Below, piece by piece: positions 8,753 to 17,031 of a DNA stretch of 48,332 bases (the stretch's first letter is position 1; each line of letters opens with the position of its first letter). The stretch covers positions 1 to 48,332 of the forward strand of contig CAIXBT010000167.1 of assembly GCA_903917755.1 (NCBI GenBank). Reading direction: 5' to 3'. The position numbers and the translations under genes are program-made. Source of the stretch: an uncultured Bacteroidota bacterium (GTDB taxonomy: Bacteria; Bacteroidota; Bacteroidia; Chitinophagales; LD1). Below the pieces are notes generated by a model. The model worked only from the letters and a program-made list of their open reading frames with translations. It did no database searches and had not been told where the DNA came from.

Positions 8753-10678
8753 TTAAACTGTGCTATTCTCGAATAATCTCTTCCTCACCTCACGAACTAT
8801 GTTCAGAGGAGTATACTTTTCTAAAAAGCCTCTTTCGTCTACCCATGGCTTCGGCTCTGCAGCAGGTTGTGTTTCTGAAACTGTCGGTGCCTCTGCTTCA
8901 GGTGCTGTATCTTTCGGAGTGCCATTCATATTATAATTAAAAAGCTTGGCGAGTTTTTCACACATCGGCACATTAAATTCATTGCCGGTACTTTTTATTA
9001 GCTCTATCAGTTCATCTCCAGTAAACTTAGGCAAAATATAAGGCAACTCTCCTTCATTCTCATATCCTTCTATCAGCTGCTTTTTATCATACATTTTAGA
9101 CAGGCGTTGATTTTCATATTTCAAAAAGAACCCCGGGTCTATTTTATATTTTAAGACTATATCTTTTTTGCCATCAGGTTTGAGATAATAGTGTACCAGT
9201 TTCGCCTCCTGCTGAGTAAATCCTATACCAAAAGCAATTCTTGGTTTATCGGTCGTATTGGGGGGAGAACCATGAAAAGTTCGATTGTCAAAGATCAAAG
9301 CCTCACCCGCTTTCATTTCTATCAGTTGCAGATACGGGAATATAGCAAACATATGCTCTGCTATGGGAGACGGAGATTGCGGAGACGGGGAGGGGCGGAA
9401 ATTTTTGAAATAATTATGACTGCCTTTGATGACACCCATAGCACCGTTTTCCATAGTCACATCTACCAGAGGTATCCAGCAGGTGACGGAACAATGCGAT
9501 TCTTCATCTTCCACAAACGACCAATCCTGATGCACCGGCACTATACCAGTGGGATTGGGCTCTTTAATAACAAAACTGCCTACAAAGGCTTTTGCTCCTG
9601 CAAAATGGGGCTGCAACTTCGGAAGAGCTACTGCAAATAGTTTATCCAAAATGTTTTTGACGAGGCCTTTGTCCTGCTGATCCATGCTGATATGAAACCC
9701 AAATCCAGCCTCGTCTTTAAATTTCACTTCCTCATAATACTCCAATAATTGCTTCACATCGGCAGGATCCAGAGCCGGGATCTTGACATAGCCATCCCGT
9801 TTAAAATCCTCCTGGGTCTTTTCGTCCCTGAATAATGGAAGCATTTTTCTGTTTCTGGTTTCCTGATGCAAAATATGTTGTATTTGAAGTGTGCTTAATG
9901 TAGGTACAATATATTCAAATTTATCTACTACTGTGCCAAAAAGAGGCCGCTGGCCCATATTATAATACCTCTGAAAGAAATCATCGGGCATGTCAAATTT
10001 CTCCACCAAATGGTTTTTGTCATTTGCTTCTTTGTGATAATACATCAGGCTGGCATCTTTTGGGATAAGTCCATATGCTATGACCAGGCGCTCCTTTGAT
10101 GTAGTATTGAGTGCTGAAGCGTGAAGTACGGCATGGTTGAGTACGAATGCCTGTCCTGCTTTCATGGGCAGGGTGATCATATTGTCCCATAGCAGGTCCA
10201 TATCATTCTGATAAGATACTCCTATATTATTGCTACGGTATGTGTCAAAGAAACGGTGACTGCCCGGTATGACCATTATGGCGCCATTTTCCGCAGTAGT
10301 ATCTACGGTAGGTATCCAGATAGTAGCCGAATAGTATTTAGATTCATCTACTACGGTCCAGTCCTGATGTACCCCCATTCTGCCCGCTTCGCCCGGAGAT
10401 TTGCACAAAAAAGTACTGCCCAGCTTTTTAATGTCCTGAAAGGTATCAGCTATCGCCTGATGAACTATCTGCTCGGTGTGTGAGTAGATATCCCCTTTGA
10501 GATCGCTATCCGGATTGAATGCCACGGAGTAAAAACCTTTTGGTATATCGGTATAAACCTCATAAAACTTTTTTGCCACTGCCTCCGCCTGCTCAGGGCT
10601 GATGAAGTCAATAACTACATATCCATCGCGATCAAATCGCTCCTGGATTTCCTTATCCCTGAATATTACAGCACTCAT
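8753..10678 (-). CDS. tandem double-domain PhyH dioxygenase
   Basis: This 641-residue protein contains two complete PhyH domains in one chain. Domain 1 (about 1-255) has His104-Gln-Asp106 and His186. Domain 2 (about 280-535) has His383-Gln-Asp385 and His469. Each domain repeats the family opening (FRDKEIQERFDRDGYV and FRDEKTQEDFKRDGYV). A Ser/Pro stretch near 430-440 interrupts domain 2 between the NGA block and the distal His. The end (about 560-641) is a Pro/Ala/Glu linker and a short basic tail. Both triads are intact, so both halves could be active, perhaps oxidising two positions or one position twice. It is operonic, 10 bases after the 10689 gene's stop. The family is normally about 300 residues, so this is a fusion. 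Confidence 0.9.
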   Translation of the reverse strand: MSAVIFRDKEIQERFDRDGYVVIDFISPEQAEAVAKKFYEVYTDIPKGFYSVAFNPDSDLKGDIYSHTEQIVHQAIADTFQDIKKLGSTFLCKSPGEAGRMGVHQDWTVVDESKYYSATIWIPTVDTTAENGAIMVIPGSHRFFDTYRSNNIGVSYQNDMDLLWDNMITLPMKAGQAFVLNHAVLHASALNTTSKERLVIAYGLIPKDASLMYYHKEANDKNHLVEKFDMPDDFFQRYYNMGQRPLFGTVVDKFEYIVPTLSTLQIQHILHQETRNRKMLPLFRDEKTQEDFKRDGYVKIPALDPADVKQLLEYYEEVKFKDEAGFGFHISMDQQDKGLVKNILDKLFAVALPKLQPHFAGAKAFVGSFVIKEPNPTGIVPVHQDWSFVEDEESHCSVTCWIPLVDVTMENGAMGVIKGSHNYFKNFRPSPSPQSPSPIAEHMFAIFPYLQLIEMKAGEALIFDNRTFHGSPPNTTDKPRIAFGIGFTQQEAKLVHYYLKPDGKKDIVLKYKIDPGFFLKYENQRLSKMYDKKQLIEGYENEGELPYILPKFTGDELIELIKSTGNEFNVPMCEKLAKLFNYNMNGTPKDTAPEAEAPTVSETQPAAEPKPWVDERGFLEKYTPLNIVREVRKRLFENSTV

Positions 10679-10688
10679 TGTCGTAGGA

Positions 10689-11606
10689 TTAATTAGTGAA
10701 AATGGCCTTTACTTTTTCTAACAGATTATTTGCAGATTTCTCATCGATCCTCTTTCTTGCCATCTTTTGCAAAAATTGATCGACGGTGAGCTGACTGGGG
10801 GTATAATCAAACGAACGAATTCTTTTAGCTTCCTTGGCATCCTTCCATGGATTAAACTGCATATAAAAGTCTGTATCTACCTCCAGCACTTCTATTTTGC
10901 TCATACTTTCTTTCGTATTCATATGATAATGAATAGAAGGTGCTTCTTCAGGCACTAAGATCAATTGTATAGCTAGCCTTAGTTCATCGGTTTGATTGAG
11001 TGCGGAATAATGAACGATACTATCGTCCAATATGATCGCATTGCCTGCTTTTACATTTAATGGTATCAGATAATTATTGATGATCTCATTTTTAATTCCC
11101 TCTAGCTCCCAAGATACCATAGGTCCACGAAATTCTCCAAACCGTTTGTGGCTGCGAGGGACTACCTCCAGTGTACCATTGGCTTTTGAACTATCTACCA
11201 AAGGGCACCATATAGAAACAGATGTATACTTCCACTCATCTACAAAGGCCCAATTCTGATGCAGCGGTACCTCGCCTGTGTCGGTTTTCTTTCTGATATA
11301 ATTGGCTATGATAGGACGGTAATCAGCCAGCCATTTTTGTACATGAGGCTTGAAATACTCCGTGATCACATCAAATACCGCCTGTTTGTAGGCTATGTTT
11401 TTGTCAATGAAAGTGAAATCATAGGATATTTCACAGCCCGGCATTCCGTTGTCAGCGGGGCCTAGATTGCCCCCGCTTTGAGTTATCAATTCAAAAAAAT
11501 TTCGTTTCAGATCTTCTACTTCCTTAGGTGAGATGAATGGAATCTCAACATATCCTTCTTCCTGAAATTGCTTTTCAAGAGCCTCATCTCGCATTACTGG
11601 TCTCAT
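10689..11606 (-). CDS. PhyH-like protein with HxN in place of HxD
   Basis: This 305-residue PhyH-family protein has the normal blocks NGTLEVVPRSH and VKAGNAIILDDSIVHYS with distal His199. The proximal iron motif reads HQN (His116, Asn118) where the other PhyH proteins here have HQD or HND; the codon is clearly AAT. The carboxylate ligand is therefore lost, which usually weakens or abolishes iron-dependent hydroxylation. It may be inactive, structural, regulatory, or use altered chemistry. The longer frame begins at a TTG at 11639; the ATG at 11606 is preferred because MRPVMRDEALEKQF matches the other family openings. It is the second gene of the operon, 36 bases after the Wzm permease. Confidence 0.88.
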   Translation of the reverse strand: MRPVMRDEALEKQFQEEGYVEIPFISPKEVEDLKRNFFELITQSGGNLGPADNGMPGCEISYDFTFIDKNIAYKQAVFDVITEYFKPHVQKWLADYRPIIANYIRKKTDTGEVPLHQNWAFVDEWKYTSVSIWCPLVDSSKANGTLEVVPRSHKRFGEFRGPMVSWELEGIKNEIINNYLIPLNVKAGNAIILDDSIVHYSALNQTDELRLAIQLILVPEEAPSIHYHMNTKESMSKIEVLEVDTDFYMQFNPWKDAKEAKRIRSFDYTPSQLTVDQFLQKMARKRIDEKSANNLLEKVKAIFTN

Positions 11607-11642
11607 AAATTGATTTTTTATAAAATTAATCAAAAGCAAGGA

Positions 11643-12482
11643 TTAAATATAATCTGCCAGATCTGCTTCGGCAATGATAAAAATCACAATACCGGATAAG
11701 AGAAAGAAAATGGAAAAAATAATTGATGGCAGAAAAAACAAACTTGGAAAAGCATCTCCTAATATTGCCCACCGGCATCCCTGTATCACTCCTGCTATTG
11801 GATTGAAATACAGGACAAAAGAATAGTTTTTGGGGATCAGGTATACTGGATAAAAAACTGGTGTCAGCCAGATCATAAACCCGACCAATGTAGGCACAAA
11901 ATGATTGAGATCTCTATAGCGAATAGTCAGGGCGTTGAGCCAAACAGCAATTGCTGTTCCGGATATAAGCCCGATAAATATAAAAACAGGGAGAAAAAGG
12001 ATCTGCCAATGCAGGGGATAGTGTAAAAAAGCAATCAATAATAGAAGTAACATTAAGGAGACAAATACTTCTACCAATCCGACCAGTATTTTTGAGAAGA
12101 CAAGGATTATTCTGGGGAAGTATATTTTTTTGACCAGTTGCTGATTTGCGATAATTACATTACCTGCATTATTGACCATATAGCTGAAATTATTCCAGAT
12201 GATAAGGCCTGAAAAAGCAAACAGAGTATATGGATAGATCAGATCAGGGATATGCATCAACCGATCAAAAATGAAAGTAAATAAGGCAAGCACCATTAAG
12301 GGTTTCAGCACCACCCAAAAAAAGCTGAACCTGGTTTGTATATATTGCACCTTAAACTCCTGAAAGGCAAATATCGATATGAGGTTTTTATACTTCCATA
12401 TTTCATGAAGATATTCACTGATAGTGCTTCTGCCGGATCTGATGATCTTAGAGGGTTTGCTATTTTGAGATTTGTGTGCCAC
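11643..12482 (-). CDS. wzm: ABC-2 type polysaccharide/lipid export permease (Wzm-like)
   Basis: This 279-residue integral membrane protein has about six transmembrane segments. The cytoplasmic N terminus is followed by the characteristic DxxVQYxQTRxxxxW-type region (FKVQYIQTRFSFFWVVLKP), then repeated hydrophobic helices and an ADLADYI end, as in Wzm/KpsM-type permeases. It should form the channel half of a transporter for a lipid-linked glycan or glycolipid across the inner membrane. No ATPase is adjacent; the only candidate partner in the window is the Wzt-like gene at 46567. The start is GTG; no suitable ATG exists before the conserved region. First gene of an operon followed by four PhyH dioxygenases, which ties export to product oxidation. 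Confidence 0.88.
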   Translation of the reverse strand: MAHKSQNSKPSKIIRSGRSTISEYLHEIWKYKNLISIFAFQEFKVQYIQTRFSFFWVVLKPLMVLALFTFIFDRLMHIPDLIYPYTLFAFSGLIIWNNFSYMVNNAGNVIIANQQLVKKIYFPRIILVFSKILVGLVEVFVSLMLLLLLIAFLHYPLHWQILFLPVFIFIGLISGTAIAVWLNALTIRYRDLNHFVPTLVGFMIWLTPVFYPVYLIPKNYSFVLYFNPIAGVIQGCRWAILGDAFPSLFFLPSIIFSIFFLLSGIVIFIIAEADLADYI

Positions 12483-12488
12483 TTATTG

Positions 12489-12496
12489 CAAAGCTA
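12489..12496 (-). promoter_or_regulatory. weak -7-like box close to the Wzm start
   Basis: The minus strand reads TAGCTTTG, matching TAnnTTTG, but it sits only seven bases before the GTG start and has no clear -33 partner. It would imply a leaderless transcript or may be chance. The remaining 240 bases to the next plus-strand gene are AT-rich with no other feature I can support. Confidence 0.2.
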
Positions 12497-12738
12497 TTAA
12501 AATTACCATTGCATGTCATTGGGGTAATTTAAGAAATATTTATACTCCTTAAAAGCTTTGAGAGAACATGTTATTCTGCACAACAATATGATTGTCGATC
12601 TGTCAAATGAAAGTTTTATCAGACACCCCCTTTAAATCATTTCAAATTTTTAATTAAAAAGCCCTAATGGATTTTTATATTTAAACATTATTTAGACCCG
12701 CTATTTATACTAATTCTTTAACTTCTAATTATCTGAAT

Positions 12739-13518
12739 ATGACTGATCAAAAATTTACTTGGCCCAAGGGAGAGGAATTGGTTTATTTAAGACCACCTAA
12801 AGAGGAATATCATGGGAATTTGCCGAATTTTTATCCGTCAGAGATGTTTCATGAGCTTGATATCCTTAAAGAAAATTGGGAGGCACTGAGAGATGAGATC
12901 ATTGCCTATGAAAAAGAAAAAGGAGAAATCGAAGGTATTGATTCCTATTCCCCGGCAGATACAAGAGGGACATGGAGCACTGTCAATTTGGTGAGTTATG
13001 GCGTGTTTTTTCACAAAAACAGAAAGAAGTTTCCTTTGCTGACCAAATTGACCGATCAGATACCCAGTTGCACTACCGTTACGATCAGCATTCTGCATCC
13101 TTTTACAGAGATCAAGCCACACTATGGAGATACCAATGGGGTAATCCGGGCACATCTTGGATTGATAGTACCTGATGCCTATCCGACAGTCGGAATGCGG
13201 GTGGGGGACGAAGAACAAGGTTGGAAGGAAGGCGAATTGTTATTTTTCACGATAGTGAACCGGCACCATGTTTGGAGTAAATCAGCTAAAAAACGATATC
13301 TTCTCCTTATTGATTTTGTTCCGGAGCTACTAAAAGACAAACAGGCTGAGATATGCTCAAAAACATTGGGTAGCCAGACCTATATATTTTTGTACAAAAG
13401 AATTTCTTTGTTCAGGCATCTTCCTGAGTCCATTGCAAATTTTATGTGCTTTAGTTTTTCCGTCTTATGGAGAGTATTGTTGCCTATCCAAAGGAAAGTA
13501 AAATGGAGTTTGATATAA
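12739..13518 (+). CDS. aspartyl/asparaginyl beta-hydroxylase-like dioxygenase
   Basis: This 259-residue protein belongs to the aspartyl/asparaginyl beta-hydroxylase family (Asp_Arg_Hydrox). The signature KPHYGDTNGVIRAHLGL holds His128. The distal motif RHHVW holds His176. As in AspH, the residue two after the first His is Gly (Gly130) rather than Asp/Glu, so iron is held by two histidines. The C-terminal 45 residues are hydrophobic and basic (ending LLPIQRKVKWSL), suggesting membrane contact, and recur in both paralogues at 15218 and 16128. Family members hydroxylate peptide residues or lipid head groups such as LpxO lipid A acyl chains; the lipid role fits the context better but is inference. 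It is separated from the following radical-SAM gene by 147 bases. Confidence 0.85.
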   Translation: MTDQKFTWPKGEELVYLRPPKEEYHGNLPNFYPSEMFHELDILKENWEALRDEIIAYEKEKGEIEGIDSYSPADTRGTWSTVNLVSYGVFFHKNRKKFPLLTKLTDQIPSCTTVTISILHPFTEIKPHYGDTNGVIRAHLGLIVPDAYPTVGMRVGDEEQGWKEGELLFFTIVNRHHVWSKSAKKRYLLLIDFVPELLKDKQAEICSKTLGSQTYIFLYKRISLFRHLPESIANFMCFSFSVLWRVLLPIQRKVKWSLI

Positions 13519-13616
13519 TATCTGATTTAGTGATGATAAAGACAATTGTCTGAAGAGGTGATTTACTCTGCAATTGCTCATCATGGCTTTATACTTATTA
13601 AGTAGCCTCAATGCCA

Positions 13617-13645
13617 TTGAAATAGGAAATCTTTCTTTACCTTCG
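13617..13645 (+). promoter_or_regulatory. Bacteroidota-type promoter before the 13666 radical SAM gene
   Basis: TTG at 13617-13619 is followed after 18 bases by TACCTTCG at 13638-13645, a near match to TAnnTTTG. The box ends 20 bases before the ATG. It would drive at least the 13666 and 15218 genes. Confidence 0.5.
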
Positions 13646-13665
13646 TAATAATTACAAAATATACG

Positions 13666-15213
13666 ATGAAGATTTGCTTGATTAATCCTTCACGATTAAT
13701 GAAACCGATGAGTGCTACAATGAAGCCATCACCTTCATTGGGTTTGGCATTCATAGCCGGCGCACTAAAAAGAGAAGGACATCTGATTCAGATCATTGAT
13801 TCTCTCGCTGAAGCACCCGATCAGTATATTGCATTTAAAAATGACATCGTACTAAATGGTTTGTCAGAAACAGAGATTGCAGATCTCATAGAACCAGATA
13901 CGGAGGTGATAGGTCTGAGCTTAATGTTTAGCGGCAACTGGCTTCATAATCGTATATTAATTGACTATTTGGGCAGGCGTTTTCCTGCTGCTAGGATATT
14001 GGCAGGAGGCGAACATCTCTCTGCTGCTCCGGAGATGTGTATTGAGCAAACCAGGAGTTTAGAGATTTGTATCTGCGGAGAAGGAGAAGAAACCGTAGTA
14101 GAAGTTGTAAAAGCTGTAGAATCAAGAGGGGATCTTTCGCAGATTCCGGGGATTGTATACCGAAATGAAGATGATACTCCCACCAGGACCCCAACAAAAA
14201 AGAGAATAAGGGAAGTAGAAGATATAGCCTGGCCAGCATGGGAGCTGTTTCCACTGGAAAAATACAAACAACACGGCATCATCTATGGAGTCGACAGAAA
14301 CGTATATTCACTGCCGCTCATGGCTACCAGAGGCTGTCCATACGAATGTACTTTTTGCAGTAGTCCGCAAATGTGGGGTACACGGTACTTCATGCGCAGC
14401 CCACAGGATGTGGTCAATGAAATAGTTTTTTTTAGAAATAAATTCAAAGTCACCAATTTTGATTTTTATGACCTCACTGCCATCATCCAGAAAAAGTGGA
14501 TCATTGATTTTGCAAAAGAGGTGATTGATAGAGAACTCAACATCACCTGGCAGATACCGGCAGGAACAAGATCCGAAGTCATTGATCAGGAAGTAGCCTA
14601 CTACTTATATCGGTCAGGCTGCAGAAACATCACTTATGCTCCCGAAAGCGGCTCAGAGGAAACACTGCGACTAATAAAGAAAAAAGTGTCTTTGTCGAAG
14701 ATGCTTGACTCCATAGGCTTTTCTAGCAAGGAGCACATGAATATTAAAATAAACATGATCATTGGATTCCCCAGCGAAAAGCATAGAAACATATGGAAAA
14801 CCATGTGGTTTTTGGTCAAAGCAAGCTGGTACGGAGCGAATGATATGGCCCCATCTATATTTTCTCCTTATCCGGGAAGCGAGCTTTTTAATACATTAAG
14901 CAAGGAGGGTAAAATAGACATGAATGATGATGAATTCTTTTATCAAATCATTTATGTAGATACATTTTTCAAAAATTCATTTTATAATAACGAGATCAAT
15001 ACGTATACACTAAGGTTTTACCTCATAAGCTATTTGGCCATTTTTTATATCTCCAATTTTATTTTCCATCCTACTCGTATCTTAAAAACCATGCAAAATT
15101 TATTGACCCGCAACTATGAATCACGGGCAGAAATGGCTTTGGGAGAATTGATCAAACGATCAAAAATAAAAATCAAGCAAACCGAAAAATCAACTATCGA
15201 ATCTCTCATCTAA
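13666..15213 (+). CDS. B12-binding-domain radical SAM protein (paralogue 3)
   Basis: This 515-residue protein has a cobalamin-binding-like domain at about 1-150 (PSLGLAFIAGALKREGH; CGEGEET) and a radical SAM domain with CPYECTFC (Cys224, Cys228, Cys231) followed by SSPQMWGTRYFMR. It belongs to the same subfamily as 145, 1892 and 36508, including NFDFYDLTAI and TYAPESGS in the barrel and an extra hydrophobic/basic C terminus ending in a YESRAEMALGEL-like segment. DxHxxG is not seen. It is followed after four bases by a beta-hydroxylase-like gene, so the two are surely cotranscribed and probably act on the same product. Substrate unknown. Confidence 0.9.
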   Translation: MKICLINPSRLMKPMSATMKPSPSLGLAFIAGALKREGHLIQIIDSLAEAPDQYIAFKNDIVLNGLSETEIADLIEPDTEVIGLSLMFSGNWLHNRILIDYLGRRFPAARILAGGEHLSAAPEMCIEQTRSLEICICGEGEETVVEVVKAVESRGDLSQIPGIVYRNEDDTPTRTPTKKRIREVEDIAWPAWELFPLEKYKQHGIIYGVDRNVYSLPLMATRGCPYECTFCSSPQMWGTRYFMRSPQDVVNEIVFFRNKFKVTNFDFYDLTAIIQKKWIIDFAKEVIDRELNITWQIPAGTRSEVIDQEVAYYLYRSGCRNITYAPESGSEETLRLIKKKVSLSKMLDSIGFSSKEHMNIKINMIIGFPSEKHRNIWKTMWFLVKASWYGANDMAPSIFSPYPGSELFNTLSKEGKIDMNDDEFFYQIIYVDTFFKNSFYNNEINTYTLRFYLISYLAIFYISNFIFHPTRILKTMQNLLTRNYESRAEMALGELIKRSKIKIKQTEKSTIESLI

Positions 15214-15217
15214 GATC

Positions 15218-15982
15218 ATGAATCAGGCAACAGTAAAAATAGAACCAGCAGAATACTTTCTCAAAGAGGAAACGTATATCGGAAATCATGACTACTTTTA
15301 CAATACGGAGGAATACCCAGCCATCAAAGAGCTTGAGTCCAACTCTCACATTATTATGGAGGAATTAATGCCCCTGCTCTCAGGAGTTGAAGAAATGAAA
15401 GTGAAGAATTTCAATCCTCCATATCTCTCCTCTCCCAATGCCTGGAAAAATTTATATTTCTATAACTTTGGATGGCAAAATCATGAAACCTGTGATCGAT
15501 TTCCCAAGACCCATGCTTTGTTGAAAGCTATTCCCAATATGACATTTGGAGGGATCACCGTTTTAGAGCCACATTCACGGGTCTTGCCACACAATGGAGA
15601 AACCAACACGATCATAAGGTGTCATTTAGGTCTGAAAATTCCTGCACCTTACCCTGTCTGCGGAATAAAAGTCGGGAATGAAGAGCGCGGGTGGGAAGAA
15701 GGCAAGGTGGTAATGTTTAGCGATGCTCACTATCATACTGTATGGAACGATAGTGACAAACGAAGGTTTATCATTGTCTTTGATATCGTGAGAAATGAAT
15801 ATGCAGATCAGAAACATCTGGTATGCGCCAATGTACTTGGGGCCCTTTCTTTAAAATTCTTTTACGCCAAAATGCCTGCGTTAAAGAAACTGCCTCTTCC
15901 TATTATCCAAACAGTACATTTATTTTTGAAGTCCTTGTGGTATGTCTATCTACCCTTGCAAAATCGTTTCCGTTTACCATAA
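15218..15982 (+). CDS. aspartyl/asparaginyl beta-hydroxylase-like dioxygenase
   Basis: This 254-residue family member has the signature LPHNGETNTIIRCHLGL (His125, Gly127) and distal HTVW (His173). Again two histidines and Gly replace the 2-His-1-carboxylate triad, as in AspH. GNEERGWEEGKVVMFSD is the conserved stretch before the distal His. It is more divergent from the 12739 and 16128 proteins than they are from each other, but keeps the hydrophobic/basic C terminus (YVYLPLQNRFRLP). It starts four bases after the radical-SAM stop, so translation is probably coupled. Probable hydroxylation of a lipid or glycan-linked substrate; peptide hydroxylation cannot be excluded. Confidence 0.85.
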   Translation: MNQATVKIEPAEYFLKEETYIGNHDYFYNTEEYPAIKELESNSHIIMEELMPLLSGVEEMKVKNFNPPYLSSPNAWKNLYFYNFGWQNHETCDRFPKTHALLKAIPNMTFGGITVLEPHSRVLPHNGETNTIIRCHLGLKIPAPYPVCGIKVGNEERGWEEGKVVMFSDAHYHTVWNDSDKRRFIIVFDIVRNEYADQKHLVCANVLGALSLKFFYAKMPALKKLPLPIIQTVHLFLKSLWYVYLPLQNRFRLP

Positions 15983-16095
15983 CACTATTTGATAAGTTAG
16001 TATATATATTTGTCATCAACCTGCTTGTATAATTAAGAATGTCCCTGATTTAATCTGCCTCGGGATATTGGCAAGAAATTATATTGCTTTTTTCC

Positions 16096-16103
16096 TAATT
16101 TTG
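16096..16103 (+). promoter_or_regulatory. candidate -7 box before the 16128 gene
   Basis: TAATTTTG matches TAnnTTTG and lies 24 bases before the ATG. No TTG sits at an ideal distance upstream, so the call is tentative. Confidence 0.3.
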
Positions 16104-16127
16104 GTTGCTCACCATCAAAAATAAGAT

Positions 16128-16907
16128 ATGTCTGCCGATCCAATAGCCATGCCTCAAAAAGAGGAGTTGGTTGCTCTTATCCGCGATCAAAGATATGAAG
16201 GCAATCTTCCCCGTTTTTTTTCACCTGAACACTTTCCTGAATTAGAGATATTGCGGTCTAACTGGAAAGGGATCAGGGATGAAATACTGAATTTCGAAAA
16301 GCAAAACGGAGAGATCATGGGACTTAATTCTAACCCATATGTCGCCCCTCAGTTTGAAGGAATAAATTGGAGTAATATTTTTCTTGAGAACTTTACTATC
16401 AGACATCATAAAAACAGAAAGAAATTTCCTTTTTTATCTTCACTCATTGATCAGATACCTAATTGTACATTTGCAGTAATAAGTATTTTATCACCTCATA
16501 CTGTCATCAAGCCCCATTACGGAGATACAAATGGAATAGTCAGAGGCCACCTTGGCTTGATTATTCCCGATTCCCTTCCTGGATGTGGCATTAAGGTTGG
16601 TGATGAAGAGCAGGGATGGGTAGAGGGCGAATGGACGCTTTTCACTGAAGCATATCTGCATGGAAGCTGGAACCATACAAGTCAAAAACGATATCTGATC
16701 GTAGTAGACATAGTTCCTAAGTTTATGGGTGTAAAATTAATAACTGCATGTACGAAACTGCTCGGAGCACAATCGTTTAATTACCTGGAGAATCGTTTCC
16801 CTATATTCAAAAAAATCCCCGATACATCCGTACCTATTCTAACCTTTTTGATAGCTCTGGGCTGGAGGTTATATCTTCCTTTACAAAGGCGGATATGGTT
16901 TCTTTAA
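16128..16907 (+). CDS. aspartyl/asparaginyl beta-hydroxylase-like dioxygenase
   Basis: This 259-residue protein is a close relative of the 12739 protein over its length (shared KNRKKFPFL-like and KVGDEEQGW-like blocks). The iron motif is KPHYGDTNG (His130, Gly132), with distal His178 in LHGSW. The C terminus is hydrophobic then basic (RLYLPLQRRIWFL), the same putative membrane tail as its paralogues. It lies 145 bases after the 15218 gene with its own possible -7 box. The gene pair 12739/16128 flanking a radical-SAM/beta-hydroxylase pair suggests local duplication. It is the last plus-strand gene before the convergent cytochrome. Confidence 0.85.
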   Translation: MSADPIAMPQKEELVALIRDQRYEGNLPRFFSPEHFPELEILRSNWKGIRDEILNFEKQNGEIMGLNSNPYVAPQFEGINWSNIFLENFTIRHHKNRKKFPFLSSLIDQIPNCTFAVISILSPHTVIKPHYGDTNGIVRGHLGLIIPDSLPGCGIKVGDEEQGWVEGEWTLFTEAYLHGSWNHTSQKRYLIVVDIVPKFMGVKLITACTKLLGAQSFNYLENRFPIFKKIPDTSVPILTFLIALGWRLYLPLQRRIWFL

Positions 16908-17031
16908 AATTAATAGAGTATCGGCACTTTTCATTCCGCACAAGATGTGAGAGGTATATCAGGATTTAAAAAAAATCAATTCAGGAAGATCCACGCCTAA
17001 AAAATCAATAAAACGGAGTTGGACAGTCTTT

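Noticed and set aside
13991-14254. 87-codon leucine-rich minus-strand frame
   Set aside because: It lies antisense inside the radical-SAM gene at 13666, is low-complexity, and follows the codon pattern of the opposite strand.
12739-16907. Reading the His-x-Gly motifs of the three beta-hydroxylase-like proteins as halogenase motifs
   Set aside because: The AspH family naturally has Gly at this place and hydroxylates with a two-His iron site, so HxG alone does not indicate halogenation there.
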